This document shows positions 10,077 to 18,274 of a DNA stretch of 50,329 bases, piece after piece; within the stretch, counting starts at the first letter, position 1, and every line of letters starts with the position of its first letter. The translations under genes and the position numbers were made by a program. The DNA comes from Thiopseudomonas sp. (lineage in GTDB: Bacteria > Pseudomonadota > Gammaproteobacteria > Pseudomonadales > Pseudomonadaceae): contig JAHAYO010000088.1 of the NCBI GenBank assembly GCA_018384595.1, forward strand, positions 1-50,329. The letters are read 5' to 3'. A model generated the notes under the pieces. The model made no database searches. It had not been told where the DNA came from and saw nothing but the letters and a program-made list of their open reading frames with translations.

Positions 10077-10744
10077 GCAAGGTGTTCTTTTTGTTGCTGG
10101 TGCGCGAGGCACGGCTGATGTTTCGCCGCCCAGGCGAGCTGGCCAATCCGCTGGTGTTTTTTGCCATTGTCATTTCCCTGTTTCCGTTGGCGGTTGGGCC
10201 GGAAACCCAGCTGCTGCGCACGCTGTCGCCGGGGCTGGTCTGGGTATCGGCGCTGTTGGCGGTGCTGTTGTCACTGGACGGGCTGTTTCGCAGCGACTTT
10301 GAAGACGGCTCGCTGGAGCAGTGGGTGGTTTCGCCGCACCCCCTAGGAGTACTGGTACTGGCTAAAGTGCTGGCCCACTGGCTGTTTTCCGGTCTGCCGC
10401 TGGTGCTGCTGTCGCCGGTGTTGGCGTTGATGCTGGGTTTGCCCGCCGACAATATTCCGGTGTTGCTGGCCTCGTTGCTGCTGGGCACGCCGGTGCTGAG
10501 TTTGCTGGGTGCCGTGGGTGCGGCGCTGACGGTTGGCCTAAAACGTGGTGGTATCCTGTTGACTTTATTGATTTTACCTCTATATATTCCGGTGCTTATT
10601 CTGGGCAGCGGTGTGCTGCAGGCGGCCTTGCAGGGGCTGCCGGTGGTTGGTTACCTGTTGTGGATGGGCAGCATGCTGATGCTGGCCATTACCCTGACGC
10701 CCTTTGCCATTGCGGCGGGCCTGCGCATCAGCGTGGGCGAATAG
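10073..10744 (+). CDS. ccmB: Heme exporter membrane protein CcmB
   Basis: CcmB is the multi-span inner-membrane subunit paired with CcmA in system I cytochrome c maturation. The reading frame stays open upstream, but the start is set at the ATG overlapping the ccmA stop (ATGA), giving 223 residues, the usual size. The product begins [20 protein letters not shown], typical of CcmB. It has about six hydrophobic segments and the conserved FEDGSLEQW segment after the second. The upstream in-frame extension overlaps ccmA and is not credible as protein. Confidence 0.94.
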   Translation: MSKVFFLLLVREARLMFRRPGELANPLVFFAIVISLFPLAVGPETQLLRTLSPGLVWVSALLAVLLSLDGLFRSDFEDGSLEQWVVSPHPLGVLVLAKVLAHWLFSGLPLVLLSPVLALMLGLPADNIPVLLASLLLGTPVLSLLGAVGAALTVGLKRGGILLTLLILPLYIPVLILGSGVLQAALQGLPVVGYLLWMGSMLMLAITLTPFAIAAGLRISVGE

Positions 10745-10780
10745 GGCAGCCCTTGTGTTTTTCAAAAAGCGGATAACGGC

Positions 10781-11536
10781 ATGAACTGGACCTGGTTTCA
10801 CCGCCTGGGCTCGCCCAAGTGGTTTTATGGCATCAGCGGACGCTGGCTGCCCCTGTTGAGCGTGGCGGCGGTGCTGCTGCTGGCCAGCGGACTGGTATGG
10901 GGGCTGGCGATTGCGCCAGCTGATTACCAGCAGGGCAACAGCTTTCGCATTATGTATATCCATGTGCCGGCGGCCTTTCTGGCCCAGTCAATCTATGTCT
11001 CCATGGCCATCTGTGGCGTGGTGGGGCTGGTGTGGAAGATGAAAATTGCCGATGTGGCGCTGCAGCAGTCCGCGCCACTGGGTGCCTGGATGGCCTTTAT
11101 CGCGCTGCTAACCGGTGCTATCTGGGGCAAGCCCACCTGGGGTGCTTACTGGGTGTGGGATGCGCGGCTGACTGCGATGTTGATTTTGCTGTTTTTGTAC
11201 TTTGGCATCATCGCCTTGGGGCAGGCCATCAGTAACCGCGACAGCGCCGCGCGCGCCTGTGCCGTGCTGGCGGTGGTGGGCGTGATTAATATTCCAATCA
11301 TCAAGTATTCCGTAGAGTGGTGGAACACCTTGCACCAGCCAGCCAGTTTCACCCTAACCGAAAAGCCGGCCATGCCGGCCTCGATGTGGGTGCCCTTGCT
11401 GCTGATGGTGCTGGGTTTTTACTGTTTTTATGCCGTGGTGTTGCTGATGCGCATGCGGCTGGACATCCTGCGCCGCGAGTCACGTACCAGCTGGGTGCGC
11501 GAAGAAGTGGCCAGACAGGCGGGCATCAAGTCATGA
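10781..11536 (+). CDS. ccmC: Heme ligase/transfer protein CcmC
   Basis: CcmC presents heme at the periplasmic face and attaches it to CcmE. The 251-residue protein has six predicted membrane segments and the tryptophan-rich WWD-type motif, here [12 protein letters not shown] with W124, W126 and D127. A periplasmic His precedes it in MYIHVPAAF, and a second lies in [11 protein letters not shown]; these two are the expected axial heme ligands. It lies 36 bases after ccmB and overlaps ccmD by four bases. Confidence 0.96.
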   Translation: MNWTWFHRLGSPKWFYGISGRWLPLLSVAAVLLLASGLVWGLAIAPADYQQGNSFRIMYIHVPAAFLAQSIYVSMAICGVVGLVWKMKIADVALQQSAPLGAWMAFIALLTGAIWGKPTWGAYWVWDARLTAMLILLFLYFGIIALGQAISNRDSAARACAVLAVVGVINIPIIKYSVEWWNTLHQPASFTLTEKPAMPASMWVPLLLMVLGFYCFYAVVLLMRMRLDILRRESRTSWVREEVARQAGIKS

Positions 11537-11736
11537 GCAACTCTGTTTTTGCGTTCAACACCTTTACTGACTTTCTGGCGATGGGTAAGCACGGGCTATA
11601 TGTCTGGTTATCCTTTGGCATCACGCTGGGGGTGATGGGGCTGAATGTGCTGCTGCCATGGCTGGCTAAAAAGAACTACATCAAGCAAGAAAGCCGTCGC
11701 TTGCGTTGGGAGGCACAGAATGAATCCGGTTCGTAA
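11533..11736 (+). CDS. ccmD: Heme exporter small subunit CcmD
   Basis: CcmD is a small single-span membrane protein that helps release heme-loaded CcmE from CcmABC. The start is the ATG overlapping the ccmC stop (ATGA), giving 67 residues. It contains [19 protein letters not shown], the usual CcmD pattern of a membrane segment preceded by GKHG and followed by a basic tail ([17 protein letters not shown]). The 3' end overlaps the ccmE start by 17 bases. Longer in-frame starts lie inside ccmC and are rejected. Confidence 0.92.
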   Translation: MSNSVFAFNTFTDFLAMGKHGLYVWLSFGITLGVMGLNVLLPWLAKKNYIKQESRRLRWEAQNESGS

Positions 11737-12199
11737 AAAACGTTTGATCATTGTACTGGCCATTCTGGCCGGCATGGCCGCTACGGTGGGGCTGGCGGTA
11801 TTTGCCCTGAGTGAGAACATCAATCTGTTCTACACACCCAGCGAAATTGTAGCCGGCAAGGCGCCGCAAGATACCCGCATCCGTGCCGGTGGCCTGGTGC
11901 GCGAAGGCTCGGTGCAGCGCAACGAAGACGCGCTGACCGTGCGCTTTGTGGTGACCGACGGCGATGCCGATGTCACCATCGAATACAAGGGCATCCTGCC
12001 TGACCTGTTCCGTGAAGGGCAGGGTATTGTCGCGCTGGGCCGTCTGAATGCTGCCGGCGTGCTGGTGGCCGATGAAGTGCTGGCCAAGCACGATGAAAAC
12101 TACATGCCGCCCGAGGTGGGCGATGCGCTGGAAAAAACCGGCATGCTCAAGCATTACGAAGCTGGCCAGGAAGCCCGTGAACAGGAAGCCAAGCAATGA
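11720..12199 (+). CDS. ccmE: Cytochrome c maturation heme chaperone CcmE
   Basis: CcmE covalently binds heme in the periplasm and passes it to the CcmFH ligase. With the ATG at 11720 the product has 159 residues: a basic N-terminus (MNPVRKKRL), one signal-anchor helix, an OB-fold domain, and the heme-binding HDENY motif with His124 and Tyr128 inside [13 protein letters not shown]. An earlier in-frame start at 11645 would put 25 unrelated residues before the anchor and lies inside ccmD. The gene overlaps both neighbours. Confidence 0.96.
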   Translation: MNPVRKKRLIIVLAILAGMAATVGLAVFALSENINLFYTPSEIVAGKAPQDTRIRAGGLVREGSVQRNEDALTVRFVVTDGDADVTIEYKGILPDLFREGQGIVALGRLNAAGVLVADEVLAKHDENYMPPEVGDALEKTGMLKHYEAGQEAREQEAKQ

Positions 12200-14199
12200 G
12201 CACTGCGTTGTTTGTTCCCGAACTGGGCCATCTGGCGCTGATTTTAGCGCTCTGCTTTGCCGTGGTGCAGTCGTTTTTCCCTATGGTTGGCGCTTGGAAG
12301 GGTGACCATCGCTGGATGAGCCTGGCGCAGCCTGCGGCCTGGGGCCAGTTTGTGTTTTTGTTTTTCTCTTTTGCTGCGCTGACGTGGTCGTTTGTGGTGG
12401 ACGATTTTAGCGTGGCCTATACCGCGCAGAACTCCAATAGCCTGCTGCCTTGGTACTACAAGATCAGCGCGGTATGGGGCGCGCACGAAGGCTCGCTGCT
12501 GTTGTGGGCCTTCACCCTGTCTGGCTGGACCTTTGCTGTTGCTATTTTTTCGCGCCAGTTGCCGGAAGAAATGCTGGCGCGGGTGCTGTCGGTGATGGGT
12601 ATGATCAGCGTGGGCTTCTTGCTGTTTTTGATTGTGACCTCCAACCCCTTTGAGCGCCTGCTGCCGAACATTCCGGCCGATGGCCGTGACCTTAACCCAC
12701 TGCTGCAGGACTTTGGCCTGGTGGTGCACCCGCCCATGCTATACATGGGGTATGTGGGTTTCTCGGTGGCCTTTGCCTTCGCCATTGCCGCGCTGCTGGG
12801 CGGTAAGCTGGACGCGGCTTGGGCACGCTGGTCGCGCCCTTGGACGCTGGTGGCCTGGGCCTTTCTCGGCATCGGTATTGCGCTGGGGTCTTGGTGGGCG
12901 TATTACGAGCTGGGCTGGGGCGGCTGGTGGTTCTGGGACCCGGTAGAAAATGCTTCATTTATGCCTTGGCTGGTGGGCACCGCGCTGATTCACTCGCTGG
13001 CGGTCACCGAAAAGCGCGGCCTGTTCAAAAACTGGACGGTGCTGCTGGCGATTGCTGCTTTCTCACTGAGCCTGCTGGGCACCTTTTTGGTGCGCTCGGG
13101 CGTGTTGACCTCGGTGCATGCCTTTGCCTCCGACCCCACTCGTGGCCTGTTTATCTTGGTCTTCCTGCTGGTGGTGGTGGGTGCTTCGCTGACTCTGTTT
13201 GTGTTGCGCGCGCCGGTGGTGAAAAGCCGTGTGGGCTTTGGTTTCTGGTCGCGGGAAACACTGCTACTGGTCAACAATATTGTGCTGGTGGTGGCCACTG
13301 CCATGGTGCTGATCGGTACCCTGTACCCACTGATTCTGGATTCGCTGACCGGTTCTAAACTGTCGGTGGGGCCTCCCTACTTCAATGCGCTGTTTAACCC
13401 GCTGATGGGTATTCTGATGCTGGCGCTGGGCGTCGGTGTGTTGCTGCGCTGGAAGAGCACGCCCGGGGCTTGGCTGCTGAAAATGATTGCGCCGGCGCTG
13501 CTGGCAGCGGCGGTTTTAAGCCTTGCGCTGACCCTGCTGGCTGAAGACTTCAATGGCGCGGTGCTGGTGGTGTACTTCCTCAGTTTCTGGATTGTGTTTA
13601 GCGCCGCGCGCGACATTTTCGACAAAACCCGTCACCGCGGTCTGCTCAAGGGTCTGCGTAGCCTCAGTCGCAGTTACTGGGGTATGCAGGTAGGTCATAT
13701 AGGCCTGGTGATCTGCGCCATTGGTGTGGTGCTGTCCAGTCATTACAGCATTGAGCGCGACCTGAAAATGAACGTGGGCGACAGCGTTGAACTGGGGGCT
13801 TACAGCTTCCGCTTTGAGGGTGCCAAACATCACGAAGGCCCCAACTATGTATCAGACCGGGGCGTTATTCGTGTACAAAAAAATGGCCGCGAAATCAGTG
13901 TGCTGTACCCGGAAAAGCGTCTCTACATTGTGCAGCAAATGCCAATGACCGAAGCCGGTATTGACCCAGGCTTTACCCGTGACCTTTATGTGGCGCTGGG
14001 TGAACCGCTAGAAAGCGGTGCTTGGGCGGTACGTCTGCAAGTCAAACCCTTTGTACGTTGGATCTGGCTGGGCGGTTTGCTGACCGCGCTGGGTGCTTTG
14101 CTGTCGGCGTGGGACCCGCGTTACCGCGCGCGTCTCCGGCAGAAAGTGAGCGATTCACTGGGCCGCAAATCTGCAGCGGAGGTAAGCACCGATGTCTAA
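12196..14199 (+). CDS. ccmF: Cytochrome c heme lyase CcmF
   Basis: CcmF is the large multi-span core of the heme ligase that joins heme to apocytochrome CxxCH. The 667 residues match the family. The WWD motif is intact as [19 protein letters not shown], and conserved His residues occur in [19 protein letters not shown] and [13 protein letters not shown]. About 14-15 hydrophobic segments are visible, with a soluble periplasmic domain near the C-terminus. The start overlaps the ccmE stop (ATGA) and the end overlaps ccmG by eight bases. Confidence 0.97.
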   Translation: MSTALFVPELGHLALILALCFAVVQSFFPMVGAWKGDHRWMSLAQPAAWGQFVFLFFSFAALTWSFVVDDFSVAYTAQNSNSLLPWYYKISAVWGAHEGSLLLWAFTLSGWTFAVAIFSRQLPEEMLARVLSVMGMISVGFLLFLIVTSNPFERLLPNIPADGRDLNPLLQDFGLVVHPPMLYMGYVGFSVAFAFAIAALLGGKLDAAWARWSRPWTLVAWAFLGIGIALGSWWAYYELGWGGWWFWDPVENASFMPWLVGTALIHSLAVTEKRGLFKNWTVLLAIAAFSLSLLGTFLVRSGVLTSVHAFASDPTRGLFILVFLLVVVGASLTLFVLRAPVVKSRVGFGFWSRETLLLVNNIVLVVATAMVLIGTLYPLILDSLTGSKLSVGPPYFNALFNPLMGILMLALGVGVLLRWKSTPGAWLLKMIAPALLAAAVLSLALTLLAEDFNGAVLVVYFLSFWIVFSAARDIFDKTRHRGLLKGLRSLSRSYWGMQVGHIGLVICAIGVVLSSHYSIERDLKMNVGDSVELGAYSFRFEGAKHHEGPNYVSDRGVIRVQKNGREISVLYPEKRLYIVQQMPMTEAGIDPGFTRDLYVALGEPLESGAWAVRLQVKPFVRWIWLGGLLTALGALLSAWDPRYRARLRQKVSDSLGRKSAAEVSTDV

Positions 14200-14731
14200 A
14201 GGACGTTTGCTGGCCATGCTGGCCGTACTGGGCGGTGTGGCGGCCTTTGCGCTGATGGCCTTATACGGGCTGAAAAATGATCCGCAAGAATTGCCCTCGG
14301 CACTGCTGGGTAAGCCGTTTCCGGCGTTTGCGCAGCCAGCGCTGGGCGAGCCGGATAAGCTGCTGACCGAAAAAGACCTGCTGGGCAAGCCGGCGCTGGT
14401 GAATGTGTGGGCCACCTGGTGCCCGACTTGCCGCGCTGAGCATGACTATTTCAACCAGCTGGCCGCCCGCGGCGTGCCCATTATCGGCATCAACTACAAA
14501 GACGATGACGCCAAGGCGCAGGCGTGGCTGCAGGAACTCAAAGACCCCTATGTGCTCAATATTAGCGACCCCAAAGGCCGTCTGGGTATGGAGCTGGGCG
14601 TATATGGCGCGCCAGAAACCTTCATCATTGATGCTCAGGGCGTGATCCGGCACAAGTTTGTAGGTGCGGTCAACGCGCAGGTCTGGCGTGAGCGGCTGGC
14701 CCCCGTCTATCAGGAGCTAAATCGCCAATGA
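14192..14731 (+). CDS. ccmG: Thiol:disulfide interchange protein CcmG/DsbE
   Basis: CcmG is a membrane-anchored periplasmic thioredoxin that keeps apocytochrome c cysteines reduced. The 179-residue protein has an N-terminal anchor at about residues 5-25 and the active site WATWCPTCRAEH with Cys77 and Cys80. The conserved YGAPETFIIDAQG follows, giving the cis-Pro loop of the family. It overlaps ccmF upstream and ccmH (ATGA) downstream. Confidence 0.96.
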   Translation: MSKGRLLAMLAVLGGVAAFALMALYGLKNDPQELPSALLGKPFPAFAQPALGEPDKLLTEKDLLGKPALVNVWATWCPTCRAEHDYFNQLAARGVPIIGINYKDDDAKAQAWLQELKDPYVLNISDPKGRLGMELGVYGAPETFIIDAQGVIRHKFVGAVNAQVWRERLAPVYQELNRQ

Positions 14732-15216
14732 AAATGCGTTTACTGACCCTGTTATGTAGCCTATGGCTGGTGTTGCCCCTGCAGGCGGCCATTGATACCC
14801 ACGAATTTGCCACCAAGAGCGAAAGCGACCGTTACCGCAAGCTGATTGAAGAACTGCGCTGCCCCAAGTGCCAGAACCAGAATATTGCTGACTCGGATGC
14901 GCCCATTTCCATGGACTTGCGCGATGAAACCTATCGATTGATGACTGAAGAAGGCATGAGCGACGAGCAGATTGTCGATTTTTTGGTTGAGCGTTACGGC
15001 GACTTTGTACGTTACAAACCGCCGCGTGACAGCCGTACTCTGGTGCTCTGGTACGGCCCCTTTGTGTTGCTGGGCTTTGGCTTGCTGATGCTGGTGGTGA
15101 TCGTGTTGCGCCGCCGCACCGGTAGCCAAGAGAAAACCGACAATCAACTGTCCGGCGACGAGCAGCAGCGTCTTGCCACCCTGTTAAATCAATCACGGGA
15201 ATCTACAGATACATGA
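14728..15216 (+). CDS. ccmH: Cytochrome c maturation protein CcmH
   Basis: CcmH is the periplasm-facing thiol protein that reduces apocytochrome c or hands it to CcmF. The 162 residues comprise a signal peptide ending near LPLQAA, the LRCPKCQNQNIADS motif with Cys45 and Cys48, a three-helix domain, and a C-terminal membrane helix near residues 104-124. It has the length of a stand-alone CcmH; the TPR portion is a separate gene, ccmI, which overlaps its stop by four bases. Confidence 0.96.
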   Translation: MKMRLLTLLCSLWLVLPLQAAIDTHEFATKSESDRYRKLIEELRCPKCQNQNIADSDAPISMDLRDETYRLMTEEGMSDEQIVDFLVERYGDFVRYKPPRDSRTLVLWYGPFVLLGFGLLMLVVIVLRRRTGSQEKTDNQLSGDEQQRLATLLNQSRESTDT

Positions 15217-16526
15217 TTACTTTCTGGTTGCTGGCTCTGGTACTGCTGGTCAGTGCTCTGCTGTTACTGTTGTGGCCGGTGTTGCGCGTGCGTCAGCACC
15301 AAGCCGAGGAAGACCGCACCGCGCTGAACGTCGCGCTCTATCAAGAACGGCTGGCCGATCTGCAAGGCCAGCTTGATCAAGGCACCCTCAGTGGCGAGCT
15401 GTTTGAACAGGGCCGCTTGGAGGCCGAGCGCGAGCTGCTGGACGACACCGCCACCGGCGCACCGCGACAGCGCGCTAGCTTGGGTATGACGCTGCCGCTG
15501 ATAGCCAGCCTGCTGGTGCCGGTAGCCGGAACAGGGCTGTACATGGTTTGGGGCTCCAGTGATCAGGTGAGCGAAAGCCTTGCGCAGCAGCCGCTGATGG
15601 CGCAGCAACAGGCCGTTGAGGCGCTGATGAAGCGCATTCCCACCCTGGAGCAAGAACATGAGCGCGAAGCTGCCGTCAACGAGTTGATTGGCCGGCTGGA
15701 AGATATCGTGCGCCTGCAGCCGGAGGCGGCGGATGTCTGGTTTTTCCTTGGGCGCCACTACATGGGCGAGCAGCGCCATGCCGATGCCGCCAACGCCTTT
15801 GCCCGCACCATGGATGTCGCTGGTCGCCAGCCAGAGATCCTAGCTCAGTGGGCGCAGGCACAGTTTTTTGCCGGCGGCAACAGTTGGAACGCCGACTTGC
15901 AAGATGCAGTGGACGTGATTTTGAGCGCGGATCCGCATGACGCCACCACGCTGGGCTTTGTCGGCATTGCTGCCTTTGAAAGCGGTAACTTCAATGTGGC
16001 ACGTGATGCCTGGAACCGCTTGCTGGACTCGCTGGACCCGCGTGATCCCTCTGCCGCTGCGGTGCTGACGGGCATTGAGCGTGCAGAAAAAGCGGTGGCC
16101 GAGTATGGCGAACCGAATCCCGCAGCGAGCGCCGGTCCAGTGTTGCCGGCGTTGCCTGATCCGGCAACACTGAGTGAATCCGGCCGGGTTGCCGTGCGTA
16201 TCAGCCTTGCCCCCGAACTTGAGGGCACGCTGGCACCGGAGGCGAGCGTTTTTGTGTTTGCCCGTTCACCGCAAAGCGGTCAGCTGCCACTGGCTGCCCA
16301 GCGCCTGACGGTGGCCGATCTGCCTGCCGAGGTGGTGCTCAGCGATGCCGATGCGGTGATGAGCCAGCTGCAGCTGTCAAAAGCACAGGACATCAAAGTC
16401 CAGGCCAGCATTGCAGCAGATGGCAATGCCAGCGCACCGGACTGGACCAGCGCCACGCAGGATGCCGTGGTGGACAGCGCTAATGTGCTGGAACTGGTGA
16501 TCAGCCAGCCTGCCGGCAACCAATAA
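15213..16526 (+). CDS. ccmI: Cytochrome c maturation TPR protein CcmI
   Basis: CcmI is a membrane-bound chaperone that captures the C-terminus of apocytochrome c. The 437-residue product begins with a membrane helix (MITFWLLALVLLVSALLLLLWPVL), then a cytoplasmic loop and a second helix near 90-108. A periplasmic TPR region follows (ADVWFFLGRHYMGEQRHADAA and following repeats) and then a C-terminal beta-rich domain (GRVAVRISLAPELEG). It is the last ccm gene and is followed 20 bases later by a strong hairpin terminator. Confidence 0.93.
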   Translation: MITFWLLALVLLVSALLLLLWPVLRVRQHQAEEDRTALNVALYQERLADLQGQLDQGTLSGELFEQGRLEAERELLDDTATGAPRQRASLGMTLPLIASLLVPVAGTGLYMVWGSSDQVSESLAQQPLMAQQQAVEALMKRIPTLEQEHEREAAVNELIGRLEDIVRLQPEAADVWFFLGRHYMGEQRHADAANAFARTMDVAGRQPEILAQWAQAQFFAGGNSWNADLQDAVDVILSADPHDATTLGFVGIAAFESGNFNVARDAWNRLLDSLDPRDPSAAAVLTGIERAEKAVAEYGEPNPAASAGPVLPALPDPATLSESGRVAVRISLAPELEGTLAPEASVFVFARSPQSGQLPLAAQRLTVADLPAEVVLSDADAVMSQLQLSKAQDIKVQASIAADGNASAPDWTSATQDAVVDSANVLELVISQPAGNQ

Positions 16527-16545
16527 CCTGCTTGTAATACCCCAG

Positions 16546-16575
16546 CCCGCCGGTGTGATGCCGGCGGGTTTTTTT
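16546..16575 (+). terminator. Rho-independent terminator after the ccm operon
   Basis: Perfect 8-base arms CCCGCCGG (16546-16553) and CCGGCGGG (16561-16568) enclose a 7-base loop and are followed by seven T residues. Confidence 0.93.
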
Positions 16576-16700
16576 GTGTCAGTCGAGCGTGCAAGACGCC
16601 GTTACGGGTACAACCAAAGTTGGCGTTTAACGGCATCAAAGCAGAATCCAGCGATTGCGCGGAGGCTAGGATAATGGCCGGAAAAAAGGAGGGATATCCA

Positions 16701-17939
16701 ATGCGCAAACCCACACTACTCTGTGCTCTATTGTTATTGGCCGGCCAGTTGGCCCAAGCGGCGGATAGCGTGCTGATCGGCTTGAGCCTGCCGCGTACTG
16801 GTCATTACCGTGCCGGAGCGGTGGATGTCGCCCAGGGGGCATTGCTGGCGGTGGATGACATCAACGCTCAGGGTGGGGTGCTGAGTAAGCGATTGGTGCT
16901 GGATATACGCGACAGCGGCTCCAACGTTGAGCAGGCGCAGCGCAACGTGACGGCCTTTGCCGCGCAGGGAGCAGCCATGGTAATGGGCGGCGGCAGTACG
17001 GAGGAAACCATTGCGGCAGGCCGTCAGGCGGCCAGCCAGCGCATGCTGTACTTGGCCGCGTTCAATCATGCCAACGAAATTACCGGCCGCGACGGGCACC
17101 GACACCTGTTTCGCGAGCCGGCCAATGACTGGATGACCGCGCAGGCGCTGGGCCAGTATCTGGCTTGGAATCGCCCCAATCAGCGCTATTACTATGTTGT
17201 CAGTAACGACGGCTGGGGGCTTGGCACTGAAGAAGGCCTGCGGCGTACCACCGGCAGCCAAGACAAGGCGCGCCATGGTTTTACCCGCATTGCGCCGGAT
17301 GCGGCAGGACAGAAGTCCTATCAACAGGTGGTGGATAAAATCCGTAAGATACGCCCCGACATGCTGGTGCTGGCTTTGCAGGGGCACCACTTGCTGCAGA
17401 TGATGCGCACGCTGGAAAGTAACGGTTTGCTCAAAGAGTTACAGGTCATTATTCCTCACCTGAGTCCGGCCATGGTCGAGGAAATAGGCATGCACAGCAT
17501 GCAGGGCGTGATAGGCATCCAGACCTGGACGTGGCAGGTACCTGCGCTGGAAAAAAGCCCTAGGGGTGAGCGCTTTGTGCGTGACTATGTAGCGCGCTAT
17601 CAGGCGTATCCGGGTAGCATGGCGGCGTCCGCGTATGCCACGGTTGTGCAATGGGCAGAGGCTGCCGAGCGCGCCGGCAAGCTGTCGGCCGATGCGCTTA
17701 TTGGTGCCCTAGAGCGGCATGAATATCAGCTGCTTAAAGGCGTGCAGCACTGGCGCGATTTTGATCATCAAAATGTTCAGGATGTGTATGTGGTGCAGGT
17801 GAGGGAGCGCAGCACCATCATGGCTAGCCCCACGCGCCAAGATTACTTTTCCATCCTGCACCGGATGGACGGTGCCGAGGCCGCCCAGACCTTTGAAGAC
17901 TGGCAAAAAGAGCGGGGCGAGCTGCTTGAGCTGCAGTAG
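16701..17939 (+). CDS. Periplasmic ABC-type substrate-binding protein (branched-chain amino acid family)
   Basis: The 412-residue protein has a signal peptide (MRKPTLLCALLLLAGQLAQA, cleavage expected before AD) and then the type I periplasmic-binding fold of the Leu/Ile/Val family. VLIGLSLPRTGHYRAGAVDV with GALLAVDDINAQGG is the usual ligand-site opening. The ATG at 16701 has an excellent site AAGGAGGG at 16687-16694; the in-frame ATG at 16620 would bury the signal peptide and is rejected. No permease or ATPase gene is nearby, so the ligand and even the transport role are unknown; it could be a sensor or an orphan binding protein. It is monocistronic, between the ccm terminator and the 4.5S RNA gene. 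Confidence 0.85.
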   Translation: MRKPTLLCALLLLAGQLAQAADSVLIGLSLPRTGHYRAGAVDVAQGALLAVDDINAQGGVLSKRLVLDIRDSGSNVEQAQRNVTAFAAQGAAMVMGGGSTEETIAAGRQAASQRMLYLAAFNHANEITGRDGHRHLFREPANDWMTAQALGQYLAWNRPNQRYYYVVSNDGWGLGTEEGLRRTTGSQDKARHGFTRIAPDAAGQKSYQQVVDKIRKIRPDMLVLALQGHHLLQMMRTLESNGLLKELQVIIPHLSPAMVEEIGMHSMQGVIGIQTWTWQVPALEKSPRGERFVRDYVARYQAYPGSMAASAYATVVQWAEAAERAGKLSADALIGALERHEYQLLKGVQHWRDFDHQNVQDVYVVQVRERSTIMASPTRQDYFSILHRMDGAEAAQTFEDWQKERGELLELQ

Positions 17940-17974
17940 GCCGCTGGATGCTGTGCGGCAGGCTGCATCGTCGC

Positions 17975-18002
17975 TTGCAAAAATATCCAAAAGCCTTAGA
18001 AT
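17975..18002 (+). promoter_or_regulatory. Sigma-70 promoter for 4.5S RNA
   Basis: TTGCAA (17975-17980) and TAGAAT (17997-18002) are separated by 16 bases. Transcription would begin near 18009, leaving a leader of about 25 bases before the mature RNA. This fits the 5' leader that RNase P removes in E. coli. Confidence 0.75.
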
Positions 18003-18035
18003 GGCCGCCACGTTCAGTTCTGGACGTTTCTCGAT

Positions 18036-18148
18036 GGTGGCTCTGCTGGTCCCCTCGCAACGATTAACCGTGAACCCGGTCAGGCCTGGAAGGGAGCAGC
18101 CGTAGCGGTGACATTGTGTGCCGGGGTGTGGCTGGCAGGGCCGCCTCC
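18036..18148 (+). ncRNA. ffs: Signal recognition particle 4.5S RNA
   Basis: The RNA partner of Ffh in co-translational membrane targeting. The conserved apical domain is present: GGTCAGGCCTGGAAGGGAGC with the GGAA tetraloop and the internal loops bound by Ffh. It is followed by GTGTGCCGGGGTGTGGCTGG, which pairs back along the rod. The ends pair as GGTGGC (18036-18041) with GCCGCC (18140-18145). About 113 bases is the normal bacterial short form. Exact mature ends are estimated from pairing and comparison with E. coli. It lies upstream of dnaX on the same strand. Confidence 0.93.
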
Positions 18149-18274
18149 AATTATTCCCTATCAGTTTTCTTTGCACCGGTGGCTTCATTTTTGTCCGCCC
18201 TGTCGCATTGCATGGACATTTACTCCCTGTTTCCTTAGCATGTAGCCCCTTTGTTTTGTCGGCATGGAAACCAG

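Noticed and set aside
16620-16700. 27-residue N-terminal extension of the substrate-binding protein
   Set aside because: The strong ribosome site and signal peptide start at 16701 make the upstream ATG unlikely.
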